Source of the DNA: Verrucomicrobiaceae bacterium
GTDB taxonomy: Bacteria > Verrucomicrobiota > Verrucomicrobiia > Verrucomicrobiales > Verrucomicrobiaceae
Direction of reading: 5' to 3'
Assembly (NCBI GenBank): GCA_016795365.1
Contig: JAEUHN010000040.1
Location: 1 to 64,000 of the forward strand
DNA: 64,000 nucleotides
The notes below the pieces were generated by a model that worked only from the letters and a program-made list of their open reading frames with translations, did not search any database and had not been told where the DNA came from. Both the position numbers and the translations under genes were made by a program. This document shows, in pieces, positions 1-8,696 of this stretch (its first letter is position 1; every line of letters begins with the position of its first letter).

Positions 1-1
1 C

Positions 2-265
2 ATGGGCGTGCTGCCCTGCAACTTCAAGGACAAGGCCGACTACGACAAGGTGAAGGACCTCGGCGACGCGACCTTCGACCTCCTGGGCATCAGCAACGAC
101 ATCAAACCGCAAAGCGAAGCCACCCTCCGCGTGACCAAGTCGGACGGCAGCAGCTTCGACGTCCCGGTCGTCGTCCGCCTCGACACCCCCATTGAGATCG
201 ACTACTACCGCGCCGGCGGCATTCTGCCGTATGTGCTCGCGCAGATCATCCGGGCGAATGCATAA
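2..265 (+). CDS. acnA: Aconitate hydratase, C-terminal fragment (5' end outside window)
   Basis: Only the last 87 residues of the protein are visible; the reading frame is open at the left edge, so the first ATG here is an internal methionine. The fragment holds the swivelling C-terminal domain signature of the AcnA/IRP1 aconitases: GVLPCNF near the start, then RLDTPIEIDYYRAGGILPYV close to the stop. The arginine in this last motif belongs to the conserved substrate-contacting end of the family. The full enzyme, about 890-900 residues, isomerises citrate to isocitrate through a [4Fe-4S] cluster in the TCA cycle. The cluster cysteines and catalytic serine lie in parts not seen here, so activity cannot be judged. 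A lower-GC gene follows after 32 bases. Confidence 0.93.
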   Translation: MGVLPCNFKDKADYDKVKDLGDATFDLLGISNDIKPQSEATLRVTKSDGSSFDVPVVVRLDTPIEIDYYRAGGILPYVLAQIIRANA

Positions 266-297
266 CCTGCCGTTTTGGCAGACAGCCTGAGTAGCTT

Positions 298-1131
298 ATG
301 GCCCTCTTTCGATACTTAACGTTCGAAGGAGGGCTTGCTACGTTGAAAAACGGAACGTTGAAGCTCACGCCGCCCCGTGAGTTCAATGATCCATTTGATA
401 TGCATCCAAGCTGGCGCGTCGAACCCAGCGAGGAAATGCTTCAACAATTCTATGTAAACGAGGGTTATGCCGAGCAGGGCATTAGCTACGAGGAGTTCAA
501 GATAGCCGCCTTGAATGATCCGAATGCATATCGCCAAGCCGCACAAACAGAGGTCTATGCTGGAATGAACAAAGACTTTGGGGCTGTATGTTTTTCACGC
601 CGCAAGGACTCTATCCCGATGTGGGGCTACTACTGTTCGGACCAAACTGGAACGCAGAATGGAATGGTTGTTGAGTTTGACGAAACTCACGATGGCTTCC
701 GCCAAGCATTTGGTCCCTGGCTTCATGATGTCAGATACGTATTCACTCGACAGGCGTTCACCAACATGGGTGGCCATGATTTCTCAATTTTTTACACCAA
801 GTGTTTGCAGTGGAGTCACGAAGCTGAGGCTCGTCTTATTCATCCGTTGAAATGGGACGGAGTTACAGAGGGACACATTGGTGATCGGCGAGGATGGTTC
901 CTGGAATACCCAAAGGCGTCAGTCAAAACTATCTACTTCGGGATTCAAATGAAGAGCGAAGACAAGCGAGTAATTGCCGGGGGCTTGCAGCAATGGGGGT
1001 TTAGCGATGTCCGGCTCATGGAACTGCATCCGCACCCAGATCATTTTTCATTCGAGCAGAAAGCTTATCAACCCTCCCAAGATCTGGGTGCCAGCCAATC
1101 CACCAATAAAAACACGATGACTGAAGCCTAA
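298..1131 (+). CDS. DUF2971 domain protein
   Basis: This is a 277-residue cytoplasmic protein without signal peptide or membrane segment. It has the hallmark blocks of DUF2971: RYLTFEGGLATL then LTPPREFNDPFD near the N terminus, a central CFSRRKDSIPMWGYY block followed by GMVVEFD, and KCLQWSHEAEARLI in the C-terminal half. The family is widespread, often in variable or phage-related regions, and its biochemical activity is not known to me. Base composition is clearly less GC-rich than the flanking acnA and moaD/hpt genes, which suggests recent acquisition. It is followed by a Fic gene on the same strand, 66 bases away if the ATG start of that gene is used. The family call is firm; function is unknown. 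Confidence 0.8.
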   Translation: MALFRYLTFEGGLATLKNGTLKLTPPREFNDPFDMHPSWRVEPSEEMLQQFYVNEGYAEQGISYEEFKIAALNDPNAYRQAAQTEVYAGMNKDFGAVCFSRRKDSIPMWGYYCSDQTGTQNGMVVEFDETHDGFRQAFGPWLHDVRYVFTRQAFTNMGGHDFSIFYTKCLQWSHEAEARLIHPLKWDGVTEGHIGDRRGWFLEYPKASVKTIYFGIQMKSEDKRVIAGGLQQWGFSDVRLMELHPHPDHFSFEQKAYQPSQDLGASQSTNKNTMTEA

Positions 1132-1197
1132 TTCTCTTCACGGAGGCGAAGCTAACAAACCCTGTAACCTTTGGCTTTACGCACTATCTCAATTCAA

Positions 1198-1923
1198 ATG
1201 AATCGACGGCAAAGCATCGACAAAAAGAAAGCCCGCCTCGACGCGCTGCGTCCGTTGCGGGCGGAGTCGATTCGTAGCCTGATGGAGGCGCTGGATGTGG
1301 AACTGGTGTATTCCTCGAACGCGGTGGAGGGGAACACGCTGACGCTGCAAGAGACGTCGGCGGTGCTGCTGCATGGCGTGACGGTGGCGGGCAAGCCGCT
1401 GAAGGATCACCTGGAGGCGGTGCATCTGGCGAGCGCTTGGAAGCGGGTGAAGGAACTGGCGCAAACGCAGGGGGCGCTGACGGAGCATGAGTTGCTGGAA
1501 CTGCACACGCTGGTGCTGGGCAAGGATGATCCAGCGGCGGGACACTATCGGAGTGTGCCGGTCTTCATTCGTGGCTCGAAGCATGTGCCGCCAAATGCGC
1601 TGAAGGTGCCGGACAAGATGGCGGAGTTGTTTGCTGCCGATCGATCGCATGAGCATGTCGTCGAGCAGGTCGCGAACATCCACGAGGCGCTGGTGACGAT
1701 TCATCCGTTCGTCGATGGCAATGGACGCACGGCTCGGCTGGTGATGAATCTTTTGCTGATGCGCTCGGGCTTTCCTCCGCTGCGCATTCAGCCGGAGCAA
1801 CGCGCTGCCTACTTCACCGCGCTGGATGAAAGCCGCTTCGGCAAGCGTGAGGCTTTCGTCGAGTGGATCGCGGCCTTGGCAGAAACCGAGTTGGACTTCT
1901 GGCTCACGCACTTGGAGTTGTGA
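1198..1923 (+). CDS. Fic family protein (putative AMPylase, self-inhibited class II)
   Basis: Fic proteins transfer AMP, or less often another phosphate-linked group, from a nucleotide to a hydroxyl side chain of a target protein. The catalytic loop HPFVDGNGRTAR is intact (His169 counted from the ATG), including the DGN turn and the arginine that hold the nucleotide phosphates. Upstream, at about residues 40-46, the stretch SNAVEGN matches the inhibitory helix [S/T]xxxE[G/N]. That helix sits N-terminal to the Fic core, as in class II enzymes, whose glutamate blocks ATP binding. I start the gene at the ATG at 1198 (241 aa); a TTG at 1171 would add nine residues, but neither has a good ribosome-binding site. 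No separate antitoxin is adjacent, consistent with internal inhibition. The target is unknown. Confidence 0.88.
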   Translation: MNRRQSIDKKKARLDALRPLRAESIRSLMEALDVELVYSSNAVEGNTLTLQETSAVLLHGVTVAGKPLKDHLEAVHLASAWKRVKELAQTQGALTEHELLELHTLVLGKDDPAAGHYRSVPVFIRGSKHVPPNALKVPDKMAELFAADRSHEHVVEQVANIHEALVTIHPFVDGNGRTARLVMNLLLMRSGFPPLRIQPEQRAAYFTALDESRFGKREAFVEWIAALAETELDFWLTHLEL

Positions 1924-1986
1924 TCAACTTTAGCCCGGCAGTCATCGACCGATCCCGTTGAGAAGCGCGCGACGAAGATATGTCCG

Positions 1987-2232
1987 CTACCCCCCCTGCA
2001 CCGGCGGCATGATGGCCACTTCGGCTCCATCGTGGAGGGCGGCGTCACGTTTCACATAGGCGTGATCGACGGCGACGAGGAGGCTGGAGTCCCACTCGGC
2101 CAGCTTGGGCCAGCGGGCGTTGAGCATGGCAAGCAAATCAGCAACGGTATGGACGCCCTCGCAGGTCAGCTCGATCTCTTCCTGGCCGGTGAGATCGCGG
2201 AGCACGGAGAAGAATAAAACGCGGAGTTTCAT
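1987..2232 (-). CDS. moaD: MoaD/ThiS-family sulfur carrier (molybdopterin synthase small subunit-like)
   Basis: This 81-residue protein has the ubiquitin-like beta-grasp of MoaD: it begins MKLRVLFFSVLRDLTG and ends in the required double glycine (PPVQGG), whose carboxylate is adenylated and thiocarboxylated. MoaD donates sulfur to precursor Z (cPMP) to make molybdopterin together with MoaE. No moaE or moeB is in this window; instead the start codon overlaps the stop of hpt by four bases (ATGA), so the two are translationally coupled. Pairing of a cofactor sulfur carrier with a purine-salvage enzyme is unusual. It could serve another sulfur-transfer pathway, but length and motifs fit MoaD better than ThiS. 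Confidence 0.82.
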   Translation of the reverse strand: MKLRVLFFSVLRDLTGQEEIELTCEGVHTVADLLAMLNARWPKLAEWDSSLLVAVDHAYVKRDAALHDGAEVAIMPPVQGG

Positions 2233-2774
2233 GGCCTGAGAATGCCGATGCAGGGCAGGTTGCGGAAACGTCCCTGGTAGTCCATGCCGTAACCCACCAC
2301 GAACTCGTCTTCGATCTCGAAGCCCACGTAATCGACTGCCACCTCGCGTGCATGTTCGCGACGTTTCTTGAGGAGCACGCCAGTCCTGATCGTGGCAGCG
2401 CCCTCCTGCTTGAGGCGGTCCTGCACAGCTCCCAGCGTGAGGCCGGTGTCCAGAATGTCGTCGAGCAGGAGCACATGCTGGTCCTTCAAATCGAGCGACG
2501 CTGGCCATGGCAGATGCACCTGGCCGCTGCTTTTCGTGGTGCCGTGATAACTGCTTGCACTCATGGTCACCAGCCGCATTGGCAGATCAATCGCCCGCAG
2601 CAGGTCGGCCACGAAGAACAAGCCTCCGTCCATGATGGCAATGACGGTGATCACCTTGCCATCGAAGTCCGCCGCCACCTCGCGCGCCATCGCGGCAATG
2701 CGTGACTGAATGGACGGCGCATCGAGCAGCACGCGGTCGAGATCGGAAAGGACGCCCGTGGGATGAGGAAGCAT
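2229..2774 (-). CDS. hpt: Hypoxanthine phosphoribosyltransferase
   Basis: This enzyme salvages hypoxanthine (and usually guanine) to IMP/GMP using PRPP in the cytoplasm. The type I PRTase PRPP-binding loop VLLLDDILDTGLTL is intact, preceded by VIAIMDGGLFFVADLL, the region carrying the PRPP/pyrophosphate loop. The C-terminal VDYVGFEIEDEFVVGYGMDY is typical of Hpt and carries base-contacting residues. I choose the ATG at 2774 (181 aa, the usual family length); in-frame ATGs at 2795 and 2810 would add 7 or 12 residues. The stop overlaps the moaD-like start. Transcription is divergent from pdxH with a gap of about 70 bases. The family call is secure. Confidence 0.92.
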   Translation of the reverse strand: MLPHPTGVLSDLDRVLLDAPSIQSRIAAMAREVAADFDGKVITVIAIMDGGLFFVADLLRAIDLPMRLVTMSASSYHGTTKSSGQVHLPWPASLDLKDQHVLLLDDILDTGLTLGAVQDRLKQEGAATIRTGVLLKKRREHAREVAVDYVGFEIEDEFVVGYGMDYQGRFRNLPCIGILRP

Positions 2775-2843
2775 GATCGGAACAAGTAATCGCATTGGCG
2801 CGTGATCCATTCGCGCGCACTGTGCGTTCGTTTTCTAGCTGCG

Positions 2844-3500
2844 ATGAATCCACAAGACAAACCCAACCTGCGCGACATGCGCGTGAGCTACGAACTCGGC
2901 GAACTCAACGACGACACCGCCCCCGCGTCGCCCATCGAACTTTTCCAGGGCTGGCTGGCGGATGCCGTGGCACACCAATTGCCGGAGCCCAATGCCATGT
3001 CGCTGGCGACCATTGGAGCCGATGGCTCTCCCAATGTTCGGACCGTGCTGCTGAAGGGCGTGGATGAGCGCGGTTTCGGATTCTTCACCAACTACGAAAG
3101 CCGCAAGGGACGCGAACTCGCTGCCAACCCTCGCGCGTCGCTGTGCTTCCTCTGGACCAACCGTCAGCGTCAGGTAGTCGTGCGAGGCATCGTGACCAAG
3201 CTGCCCCGTGAGGAAGCCGAGAGCTACTTCGGTGTGCGTCCTTATGGTCACAAGATCGGAGCCTGGGCATCCAAGCAGAGCGAGGTGATCCCGAATCGCG
3301 AATGGCTGGAAGGTCGTGCCGTTGAACTGCGCCGCACGTTCCCAGAGGACCAGCCCGTCCCCTGCCCCGATTTCTGGGGCGGCTATGCGCTGCAACCGCA
3401 GGAACTCGAGTTCTGGCAAGGCCGCCCCAGCCGTCTGCATGACCGCCTGCTCTACCGCCTCGTCAACGGTGTCTGGCAGCGCGAACGCCTGAGCCCTTAG
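2844..3500 (+). CDS. pdxH: Pyridoxamine 5'-phosphate oxidase
   Basis: PdxH is an FMN-dependent oxidase that converts pyridoxine or pyridoxamine 5'-phosphate to pyridoxal 5'-phosphate. The 218-residue product shows the whole family pattern: a RDMRVSYE N terminus, FMN-binding RTVLLKG, NPRASLCFLW, the SYFGVRPYGHKIGAWAS segment, and the C-terminal signature FWGGYALQPQELEFWQGR followed by SRLHDR. The start at 2844 is preferred because conservation begins there; an upstream ATG at 2802 would overlap hpt's upstream region and add 14 non-conserved residues. It stands alone. PLP is also the cofactor of the SpeA encoded at 44 kb. Confidence 0.95.
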   Translation: MNPQDKPNLRDMRVSYELGELNDDTAPASPIELFQGWLADAVAHQLPEPNAMSLATIGADGSPNVRTVLLKGVDERGFGFFTNYESRKGRELAANPRASLCFLWTNRQRQVVVRGIVTKLPREEAESYFGVRPYGHKIGAWASKQSEVIPNREWLEGRAVELRRTFPEDQPVPCPDFWGGYALQPQELEFWQGRPSRLHDRLLYRLVNGVWQRERLSP

Positions 3501-3559
3501 TGGTGTCTCTGGGCATCGCGATCATCTCGGTCGCGTCACCATCGATCTGCCAGAAGGTC

Positions 3560-3988
3560 TCAACGCTCGGGCAATTGCAGCGGACCGTGCCCGCTTCGTG
3601 CCCGCAGGTGGTTCACCGCTTTCAGCACCCCCGGCAGCCGGATCAGCCGGAGCTCCAGCGCCCGCTTCCCTGGGAAGTTGAGCATCATGATGCCGATGAT
3701 CATCGTCAGCAGTCCCTGCCCTGGCAACGCGAGCATCGCGACGCCCGCAAGCAGCACCAGCAGACCCACCACGTTCTTCACGATCAGGCCCGTCCAGCGC
3801 AGCACCGGATGCCGTCCTGCAAGCGTCTCATCCTTGTCGCGATGCGGCATGAAGTAATCATCTCCCATCCGCACGCACAGAATCGGAATCAAAATCAAGG
3901 ACCCCACGAACGTCACGACCGAGAGCACGCTCAGCGCCACCAGGAGTTCCTTGTGTTCGGACAGCGATGAAAAAGCAAAGGCAAGCAT
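3560..3988 (-). CDS. Small membrane protein, PGPGW family
   Basis: This 142-residue protein has two hydrophobic blocks. The first (about residues 13-40) is a single long helix. The second (about 70-105) contains ALPGQG, a short polar turn, then GIMMLNFPGKR, resembling the paired glycine-proline turns of the PGPGW putative transmembrane family. The C-terminal RLPGVLKAVNHLRAR continues that resemblance. Function is not established for the family. The gene is convergent with pdxH and lies downstream of, and on the same strand as, the DUF1501/DUF1549 pair, separated from DUF1501 by 66 bases. I see no sign that it belongs to that operon functionally. The family call is by pattern only. Confidence 0.65.
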   Translation of the reverse strand: MLAFAFSSLSEHKELLVALSVLSVVTFVGSLILIPILCVRMGDDYFMPHRDKDETLAGRHPVLRWTGLIVKNVVGLLVLLAGVAMLALPGQGLLTMIIGIMMLNFPGKRALELRLIRLPGVLKAVNHLRARSGHGPLQLPER

Positions 3989-4054
3989 GGCCGCGATACT
4001 GCCACCATCGTTCGAGATCGACAGGCGAAAAGTAAGCTCTGTTTCGCAGCAAGC

Positions 4055-5464
4055 CTACGTCAGCATCTTCTTGATGAGCTGCCCGTGGATGTCCGTGAGG
4101 CGGAAGTCGCGGCCTTGGGTGCGGAAGGTGAGGCGCTCGTGATCGAAGCCGAGGAGGTGCATGATCGTGGCCTGGAGGTCAAAGACATGCACCGGGTCTT
4201 CCACGATGTTGAAGCCGAGTTCATCGGTCGCGCCCATCGTGAAGCCTTTCTTCACGCCGCCGCCCGCCATCCACACACTGAACGCCTGCGGATGATGATC
4301 GCGACCGAGCGCACGACCGAGCGCGGGGTTCGTCTCCACCATCGGTGTGCGGCCAAACTCGCCGCCCCAGATGACCAGCGTGTCGTCGAGCAGGCCGCGT
4401 TGTTTGAGATCCTTCACGAGCGCGGCACTCGCTTGATCGGTCTGCTTGCAGTTGTTGCGCACGTTGCCTTCCACGTTGCTGTGCGCGTCCCAACCTTCGT
4501 GATAGATGTTCACGAAGCGCACACCGCGCTCGATCATGCGTCGCGCTAGCAAGCACGCGCGGGCATAGCTCGGCTTGTCCGGGTTGCAGCCATACATCTC
4601 CAGCGTCTCCTTCGATTCACTGCCGAGATCCATCAGCTCCGGCGCGCTGCTTTGCAGGCGGAACGCCATCTCGTAGTTCGCGATGCGCGTGGCGATCTCA
4701 GGATCACCGACGGCGCCGAGGCGCTTGCGATTGAGTTCACCGATCACGTCCAACGCATCGCGCTGCGCCTTCGTGTCGATGCCATCGGGGCTCGTCACAT
4801 TGAGGATCGGATCGCCTGTGTTGCGGAAGCGCACACCGGTGTAAACCGACGGTAGGAAGCCGCTGCTCCACAACGCGCTGCCACCGCTCAGGCCCGAGCC
4901 CGTGCTCATCACGACGAACGCGGGCAGGTTCTGCGTCTCCGCACCGAGCCCATACAGCACCCAAGAGCCCATGCTCGGACGGCCCGGCACAGGGAATCCC
5001 GTTTGGAAAAAGATCTGCGCCGGCGCGTGGTTGAACTGATCCGTGTGCACCGACTTGATGAGCGTGATGTCGTCCACGATCTCCGCGAGGTGCGGCAGCG
5101 TCTCGCCCAGCTCGATGCCGCTCTGGCCGTGCTTCGCAAACTTGAACCGTGGCCCGAGCGCGGCCGCATCCGGGCGAATGAACGCGTAACGCTGACCGCC
5201 GATGACCTCCGGCGGGATCGGCTTGCCTTCATACTTCGTGAGCATCGGCTTCGAGTCGAACATCTCCAGCTGGCTCGGCGCACCTGCCATGAACAGATGA
5301 ATCACACGCTTCACCTTCGGCGCGTAGTGCGGCTGCTTCACGCTGAGCGGTCCCGGTGCTGCAAACGCCTGATCCGCGAGCAACGAGGCGAGCCCAATCT
5401 TGCCAAGGCCAACACCGCAGTCCTTGAGGAAGTGACGACGAGAGAAGTAGGTGGGTGAGTTCAT
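4055..5464 (-). CDS. DUF1501 family protein, Tat-exported, sulfatase-like fold
   Basis: The 469-residue product begins with a twin-arginine type signal ([15 protein letters not shown], then a hydrophobic stretch ending AFA), so it is probably exported folded. DUF1501 belongs to the alkaline phosphatase/sulfatase superfamily and is extremely expanded in Planctomycetes and Verrucomicrobia. Recognisable blocks are [56 protein letters not shown] and GRDHHPQAF, rich in Asp/His that may bind metal. Its ATG lies five bases after the stop of the large cytochrome-DUF1549-DUF1553 gene, so both are co-transcribed as in other members of the phylum. The substrate is unknown; a role in breaking down sulfated or complex polysaccharide is commonly proposed but is inference here. 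Confidence 0.9.
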   Translation of the reverse strand: MNSPTYFSRRHFLKDCGVGLGKIGLASLLADQAFAAPGPLSVKQPHYAPKVKRVIHLFMAGAPSQLEMFDSKPMLTKYEGKPIPPEVIGGQRYAFIRPDAAALGPRFKFAKHGQSGIELGETLPHLAEIVDDITLIKSVHTDQFNHAPAQIFFQTGFPVPGRPSMGSWVLYGLGAETQNLPAFVVMSTGSGLSGGSALWSSGFLPSVYTGVRFRNTGDPILNVTSPDGIDTKAQRDALDVIGELNRKRLGAVGDPEIATRIANYEMAFRLQSSAPELMDLGSESKETLEMYGCNPDKPSYARACLLARRMIERGVRFVNIYHEGWDAHSNVEGNVRNNCKQTDQASAALVKDLKQRGLLDDTLVIWGGEFGRTPMVETNPALGRALGRDHHPQAFSVWMAGGGVKKGFTMGATDELGFNIVEDPVHVFDLQATIMHLLGFDHERLTFRTQGRDFRLTDIHGQLIKKMLT

Positions 5465-5469
5465 GGGGA

Positions 5470-8469
5470 TCATCCTTTGGTGACGAATTCGTCGAGGTTG
5501 AAAACGGCGCGTGCGGCCAAGGTCCACAGCGCGGCGTCGAGCGTGGCTTTCGCATCGCCGGTGATCTTCGCGGCGTCGAGTTCCTTGGCTTGAAGGCGGG
5601 CACGCTGGGCGGTGAGGAAGCGCTGCATCAGGGCGCGCTCGTTCTTGTCAGGCGTGCGTGCTAGCGCGCGGAGATAGAGCTGATCGAGGCGCTGATCGTC
5701 ATTGCCAGCGACACTCGCGATGAGCTTGCCGGTGGCCTGGGCGGCTTCGGTGGCGATGACGTCGTTCATCGTGGTGAGCGCCTGCATCGGTGAGTTGGAA
5801 GTCTCGCGCGTGCAGAGGCACTGCTCACCAGTTGGCGCATCGAAGGTGGTGAACATCGCGAACGGCGCGGTGCGCTTCATGAAGGTGTAGAGGCTGCGGC
5901 GATAGCGATCCGCACCGGTGCTCGGCGTCCACTTGAAGTTGCCATACGCGGCCTCCGTCACGCTGTCGGGCTGCGGCGGATACACACTCGGTCCGCCGAT
6001 CTTGTCGCTGAGCAAACCGGCGGCACTGAGCATGGAGTCGCGGATGATCTCGGCATCGAGTCGGGTGCTCGGAAACGAAGCGAGCAACGCGTCGGGCGCC
6101 TTGGCGACCTTGGTCGCGCTTTGACGATAGGTGCCGCTCATGACGATGAGTTTGTGCATCGCCTTCATCGACCACTTCTGCTTGATGAACTCCGTGGCCA
6201 GGAAGTCGAGCAACGGCTGGTTGCTCGGCGGCTCGCTTTGATAGCCAAAGTCCTGCACCGTCTTCATGATGCCGGTGCCGAAGAACGTGGCCCACTCACG
6301 GTTCATCACCACGCGCGGCGTCAGGGGATTGTCGGGCGACATCAGCCACTTCGCGAAGCTGAGGCGGTTCTTGGGCTGGTCTTTCGGGAACGGATGCAGG
6401 AAGGAAATCGTGACCGGCTCGACCTGTTCCTTCGGCTGCGTGAACTCGCCGCGATGGTGGCGGAACGTGGGCCGCGGATTGCTCGCCGGGCGCTCGCGCA
6501 TCACCAGCGAAGTCGTGGCCGCAGGCTTCTTTTGCAGGCTCTTGATCTTCGCTGATTGCTTCGCGAGTTCGGGCGTGGTGATGAGGAAGTGCTCGAACAA
6601 TTTCGCGCGTTGCTCCTTCGAGAGCTGCGCGTCGCTTGCAAGCAGCAGCTTCTGCAACTCATCGTCCACCGGGCTGGCGACCGCGTTCGGCTGCGTCGTG
6701 GCACTGAGCTTGAAGTGACCGAGCGAGCACGCGTAGTGGCGGCCGAACATCATCTTCACGTTGAGCTTGTCGGCGGTGATCGGCTTGTCGAAAACGAACA
6801 CCGCTTCATGACGCTCGCCGTAACGCGCCGCACACGACCAACCCGTCTGCGGATCGCCATCCGTGGCCAGCATCGCGGTCGCGTCGTTCTTGCCGAAGTT
6901 GTTCCTCGCATAACTCTGCGTCGCGCTCGCGATCTTCACCGGCTGTCCATTCGCCGTGATCTGAAACTCGCCCATGAAGAAGTCGCCCTTCGGCCCTTCG
7001 TAGTAGCACATGCCGGGGCCATGCGCAGGCAGGCTGTCATGTGGCAGTGCTTCGAGACGCAGCGCGGTGATCGCTTTCAAGCCATCGCTCTTGAGCACGA
7101 GGTTGTAGGTGTCGGACTTCGTGATGTCGCCAGAACCAAGCAGGCTGCCGTCCGGCTGCGCGGTGAGCAGCGGCATGTTGGTCTTCGCTTCCAAAGGTGT
7201 GAGCGTCGTCCACGACACGGCCTTCGCGCGCTGATCGGCGAGCGACTTCGTGAAGGCCTTCTCCGCAGCCTCGCGGCCACCGGGGAATTGATCGGGCAGC
7301 TTCGCGAGCATTGCCTTCGCTTGCTTGAGGTTGGCTTGATACTGCTGCTCGGCGGTCGCATCCGGCAGATCATAGTCGGGCTCGTCCGCATTGTTGAGGA
7401 AGGCCATCATGCCGTAATACTCGGTGTGCAGGATGGGATCGTATTTGTGCGTGTGGCACTGCACGCATTGCATCGTGAGGCCCAGCCACGTCGTGCCCGT
7501 GGTGCTCACGCGGTCCACCATGGCATTGAAGCGGAATTCATTGGGATCGATGCCGCCTTCTTCATTCAGCATCGTGTTGCGATGGAAGCCGGTGGCGATG
7601 ATCTGCTGCGGCGTCGCGTTCGGAAGCATGTCGCCTGCGAGCTGCTCGATGCTGAACTGATCGAACGGCATGTCCGCGTTGATGGCATTGATCACCCAGT
7701 CGCGATACGGCCAGATGCTCCGGTAGCGATCCTTCTCGTAGCCGTTCGTGTCTGCGTAGCGCGCGAGATCCAGCCAGCGCCGCGCCCAACGTTCGCCGTA
7801 GTGCTTCGACGCGAGCAGCGAATCCACCAGCGCCTCGTAGGCCTCATTCGTCGGCGACTTCACAAACTTCGCGAGCTGCTCCTGCGTCGGCGGCAGACCC
7901 GTCAAATCCAGCGCGACACGACGCGCGAGCGTCGCGGCATCGGCTTGCTTGGATGGTGCAAAGCCTGCCGCTTCCAGCTTCGCGATGACGAAGGAATCAA
8001 TCGGATTGCGCACGGCGTCCTGATGCTTCACCGGCGGCACCGGCGGCACCGGCGGCACCGGCGGCGACTGCGGCTTGAGGTAGGCCCAGTGCGGCTGGTA
8101 GTCGGCACCCTCGACGATCCATTGCTTGAACAGGCGCTTCTGCTCCTCGCTCAGCGGCTTCTTCATCTCCGGTGGCGGCATGATGTCGCTCTCGTCCGTG
8201 CTGAAGATGCGCGTCACCAGCTCGCTCTCGTCCACCTTGCCCGGCACGATCGCGCGCTCGCCGGACTTTGCGGGCTTGAGCGCGTCCTCACGCACATCCA
8301 GCCGCAGCTTGCCCTTGCGCTTGTCTTCGTCAGGGCCGTGGCACTTGTAGCAGCGGTCCGAAATGATCGGGCGGATGTCGCGCTGGAAGTCGATCTTCTT
8401 CTCGGCGGCGAAGAGACTGGCTCCGATCAGGAAAGCTGGTGCAGTGAGATGGAGAAACGAGACACGCAT
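5470..8469 (-). CDS. Secreted PSCyt1 cytochrome c / DUF1549 / DUF1553 protein
   Basis: This 999-residue protein has a Sec signal (MRVSFLHLT..., ending about residue 21). It is followed at once by a planctomycete-type cytochrome c domain with one haem site, CYKCH at residues 40-44, and [17 protein letters not shown] further on. A proline-valine linker (about residues 135-146) leads to DUF1549 ([41 protein letters not shown]). A middle domain that may be carbohydrate-binding follows, then DUF1553 ([41 protein letters not shown]). I start at the ATG at 8469 because it gives a proper signal peptide. It sits in an operon with DUF1501. The family is characteristic of PVC bacteria, with a presumed periplasmic redox or hydrolytic role; no activity is established. 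Confidence 0.92.
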   Translation of the reverse strand: MRVSFLHLTAPAFLIGASLFAAEKKIDFQRDIRPIISDRCYKCHGPDEDKRKGKLRLDVREDALKPAKSGERAIVPGKVDESELVTRIFSTDESDIMPPPEMKKPLSEEQKRLFKQWIVEGADYQPHWAYLKPQSPPVPPVPPVPPVKHQDAVRNPIDSFVIAKLEAAGFAPSKQADAATLARRVALDLTGLPPTQEQLAKFVKSPTNEAYEALVDSLLASKHYGERWARRWLDLARYADTNGYEKDRYRSIWPYRDWVINAINADMPFDQFSIEQLAGDMLPNATPQQIIATGFHRNTMLNEEGGIDPNEFRFNAMVDRVSTTGTTWLGLTMQCVQCHTHKYDPILHTEYYGMMAFLNNADEPDYDLPDATAEQQYQANLKQAKAMLAKLPDQFPGGREAAEKAFTKSLADQRAKAVSWTTLTPLEAKTNMPLLTAQPDGSLLGSGDITKSDTYNLVLKSDGLKAITALRLEALPHDSLPAHGPGMCYYEGPKGDFFMGEFQITANGQPVKIASATQSYARNNFGKNDATAMLATDGDPQTGWSCAARYGERHEAVFVFDKPITADKLNVKMMFGRHYACSLGHFKLSATTQPNAVASPVDDELQKLLLASDAQLSKEQRAKLFEHFLITTPELAKQSAKIKSLQKKPAATTSLVMRERPASNPRPTFRHHRGEFTQPKEQVEPVTISFLHPFPKDQPKNRLSFAKWLMSPDNPLTPRVVMNREWATFFGTGIMKTVQDFGYQSEPPSNQPLLDFLATEFIKQKWSMKAMHKLIVMSGTYRQSATKVAKAPDALLASFPSTRLDAEIIRDSMLSAAGLLSDKIGGPSVYPPQPDSVTEAAYGNFKWTPSTGADRYRRSLYTFMKRTAPFAMFTTFDAPTGEQCLCTRETSNSPMQALTTMNDVIATEAAQATGKLIASVAGNDDQRLDQLYLRALARTPDKNERALMQRFLTAQRARLQAKELDAAKITGDAKATLDAALWTLAARAVFNLDEFVTKG
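8030..8065. repeat. Perfect 9-base tandem repeat, four copies, inside the DUF1549 gene
   Basis: The unit ACCGGCGGC occurs four times head to tail without mismatch. On the coding (minus) strand it encodes repeated Pro-Pro-Val and forms the hinge between the cytochrome c and DUF1549 domains. The number of units could vary between strains by slippage without breaking the frame, changing only the length of the linker. Confidence 0.9.
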
Positions 8470-8562
8470 GGGGATGGAAGACTGAACGCGCGGCGTGTGC
8501 CTTTCCTTCTCGACAAGCCAAGCGCACGATTTGGCAAATCCGCTCTGAGCCAATCCATCTCA

Positions 8563-8653
8563 CTCCTACTCTTCCTCATCCTCCTACTCGACGGCGCTTC
8601 TGCTTTCTGGCAGCTCATGAATCGAGGACGAGTAAGAGTAGGAGGACGAGTAG
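8563..8653. repeat. Imperfect CT/AG-rich inverted repeat between operons
   Basis: The 227-base gap between the DUF1549 gene start (8469) and the RDD gene end (8697) holds two low-complexity arms. The left arm (8563-8590) is built of CTCCTACTC-type words and the right arm (8624-8653) of GAGGACGAG/GAGTAGGAG words, so they are roughly complementary across about 33 bases of spacer. The pairing is imperfect, with small bulges. It may be a dispersed repeat, or a hairpin ending transcription of the 11-kb operon whose last gene ends at 8697. Confidence 0.55.
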
Positions 8654-8696
8654 GACTGAAGCGTTTGGAGCGCCGGGGTGACGCAAGACGGACATG

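Noticed and set aside
1171-1923. TTG start for the Fic gene at 1171
   Set aside because: The extra nine residues lack similarity and there is no ribosome-binding site at useful distance; the ATG at 1198 is simpler.
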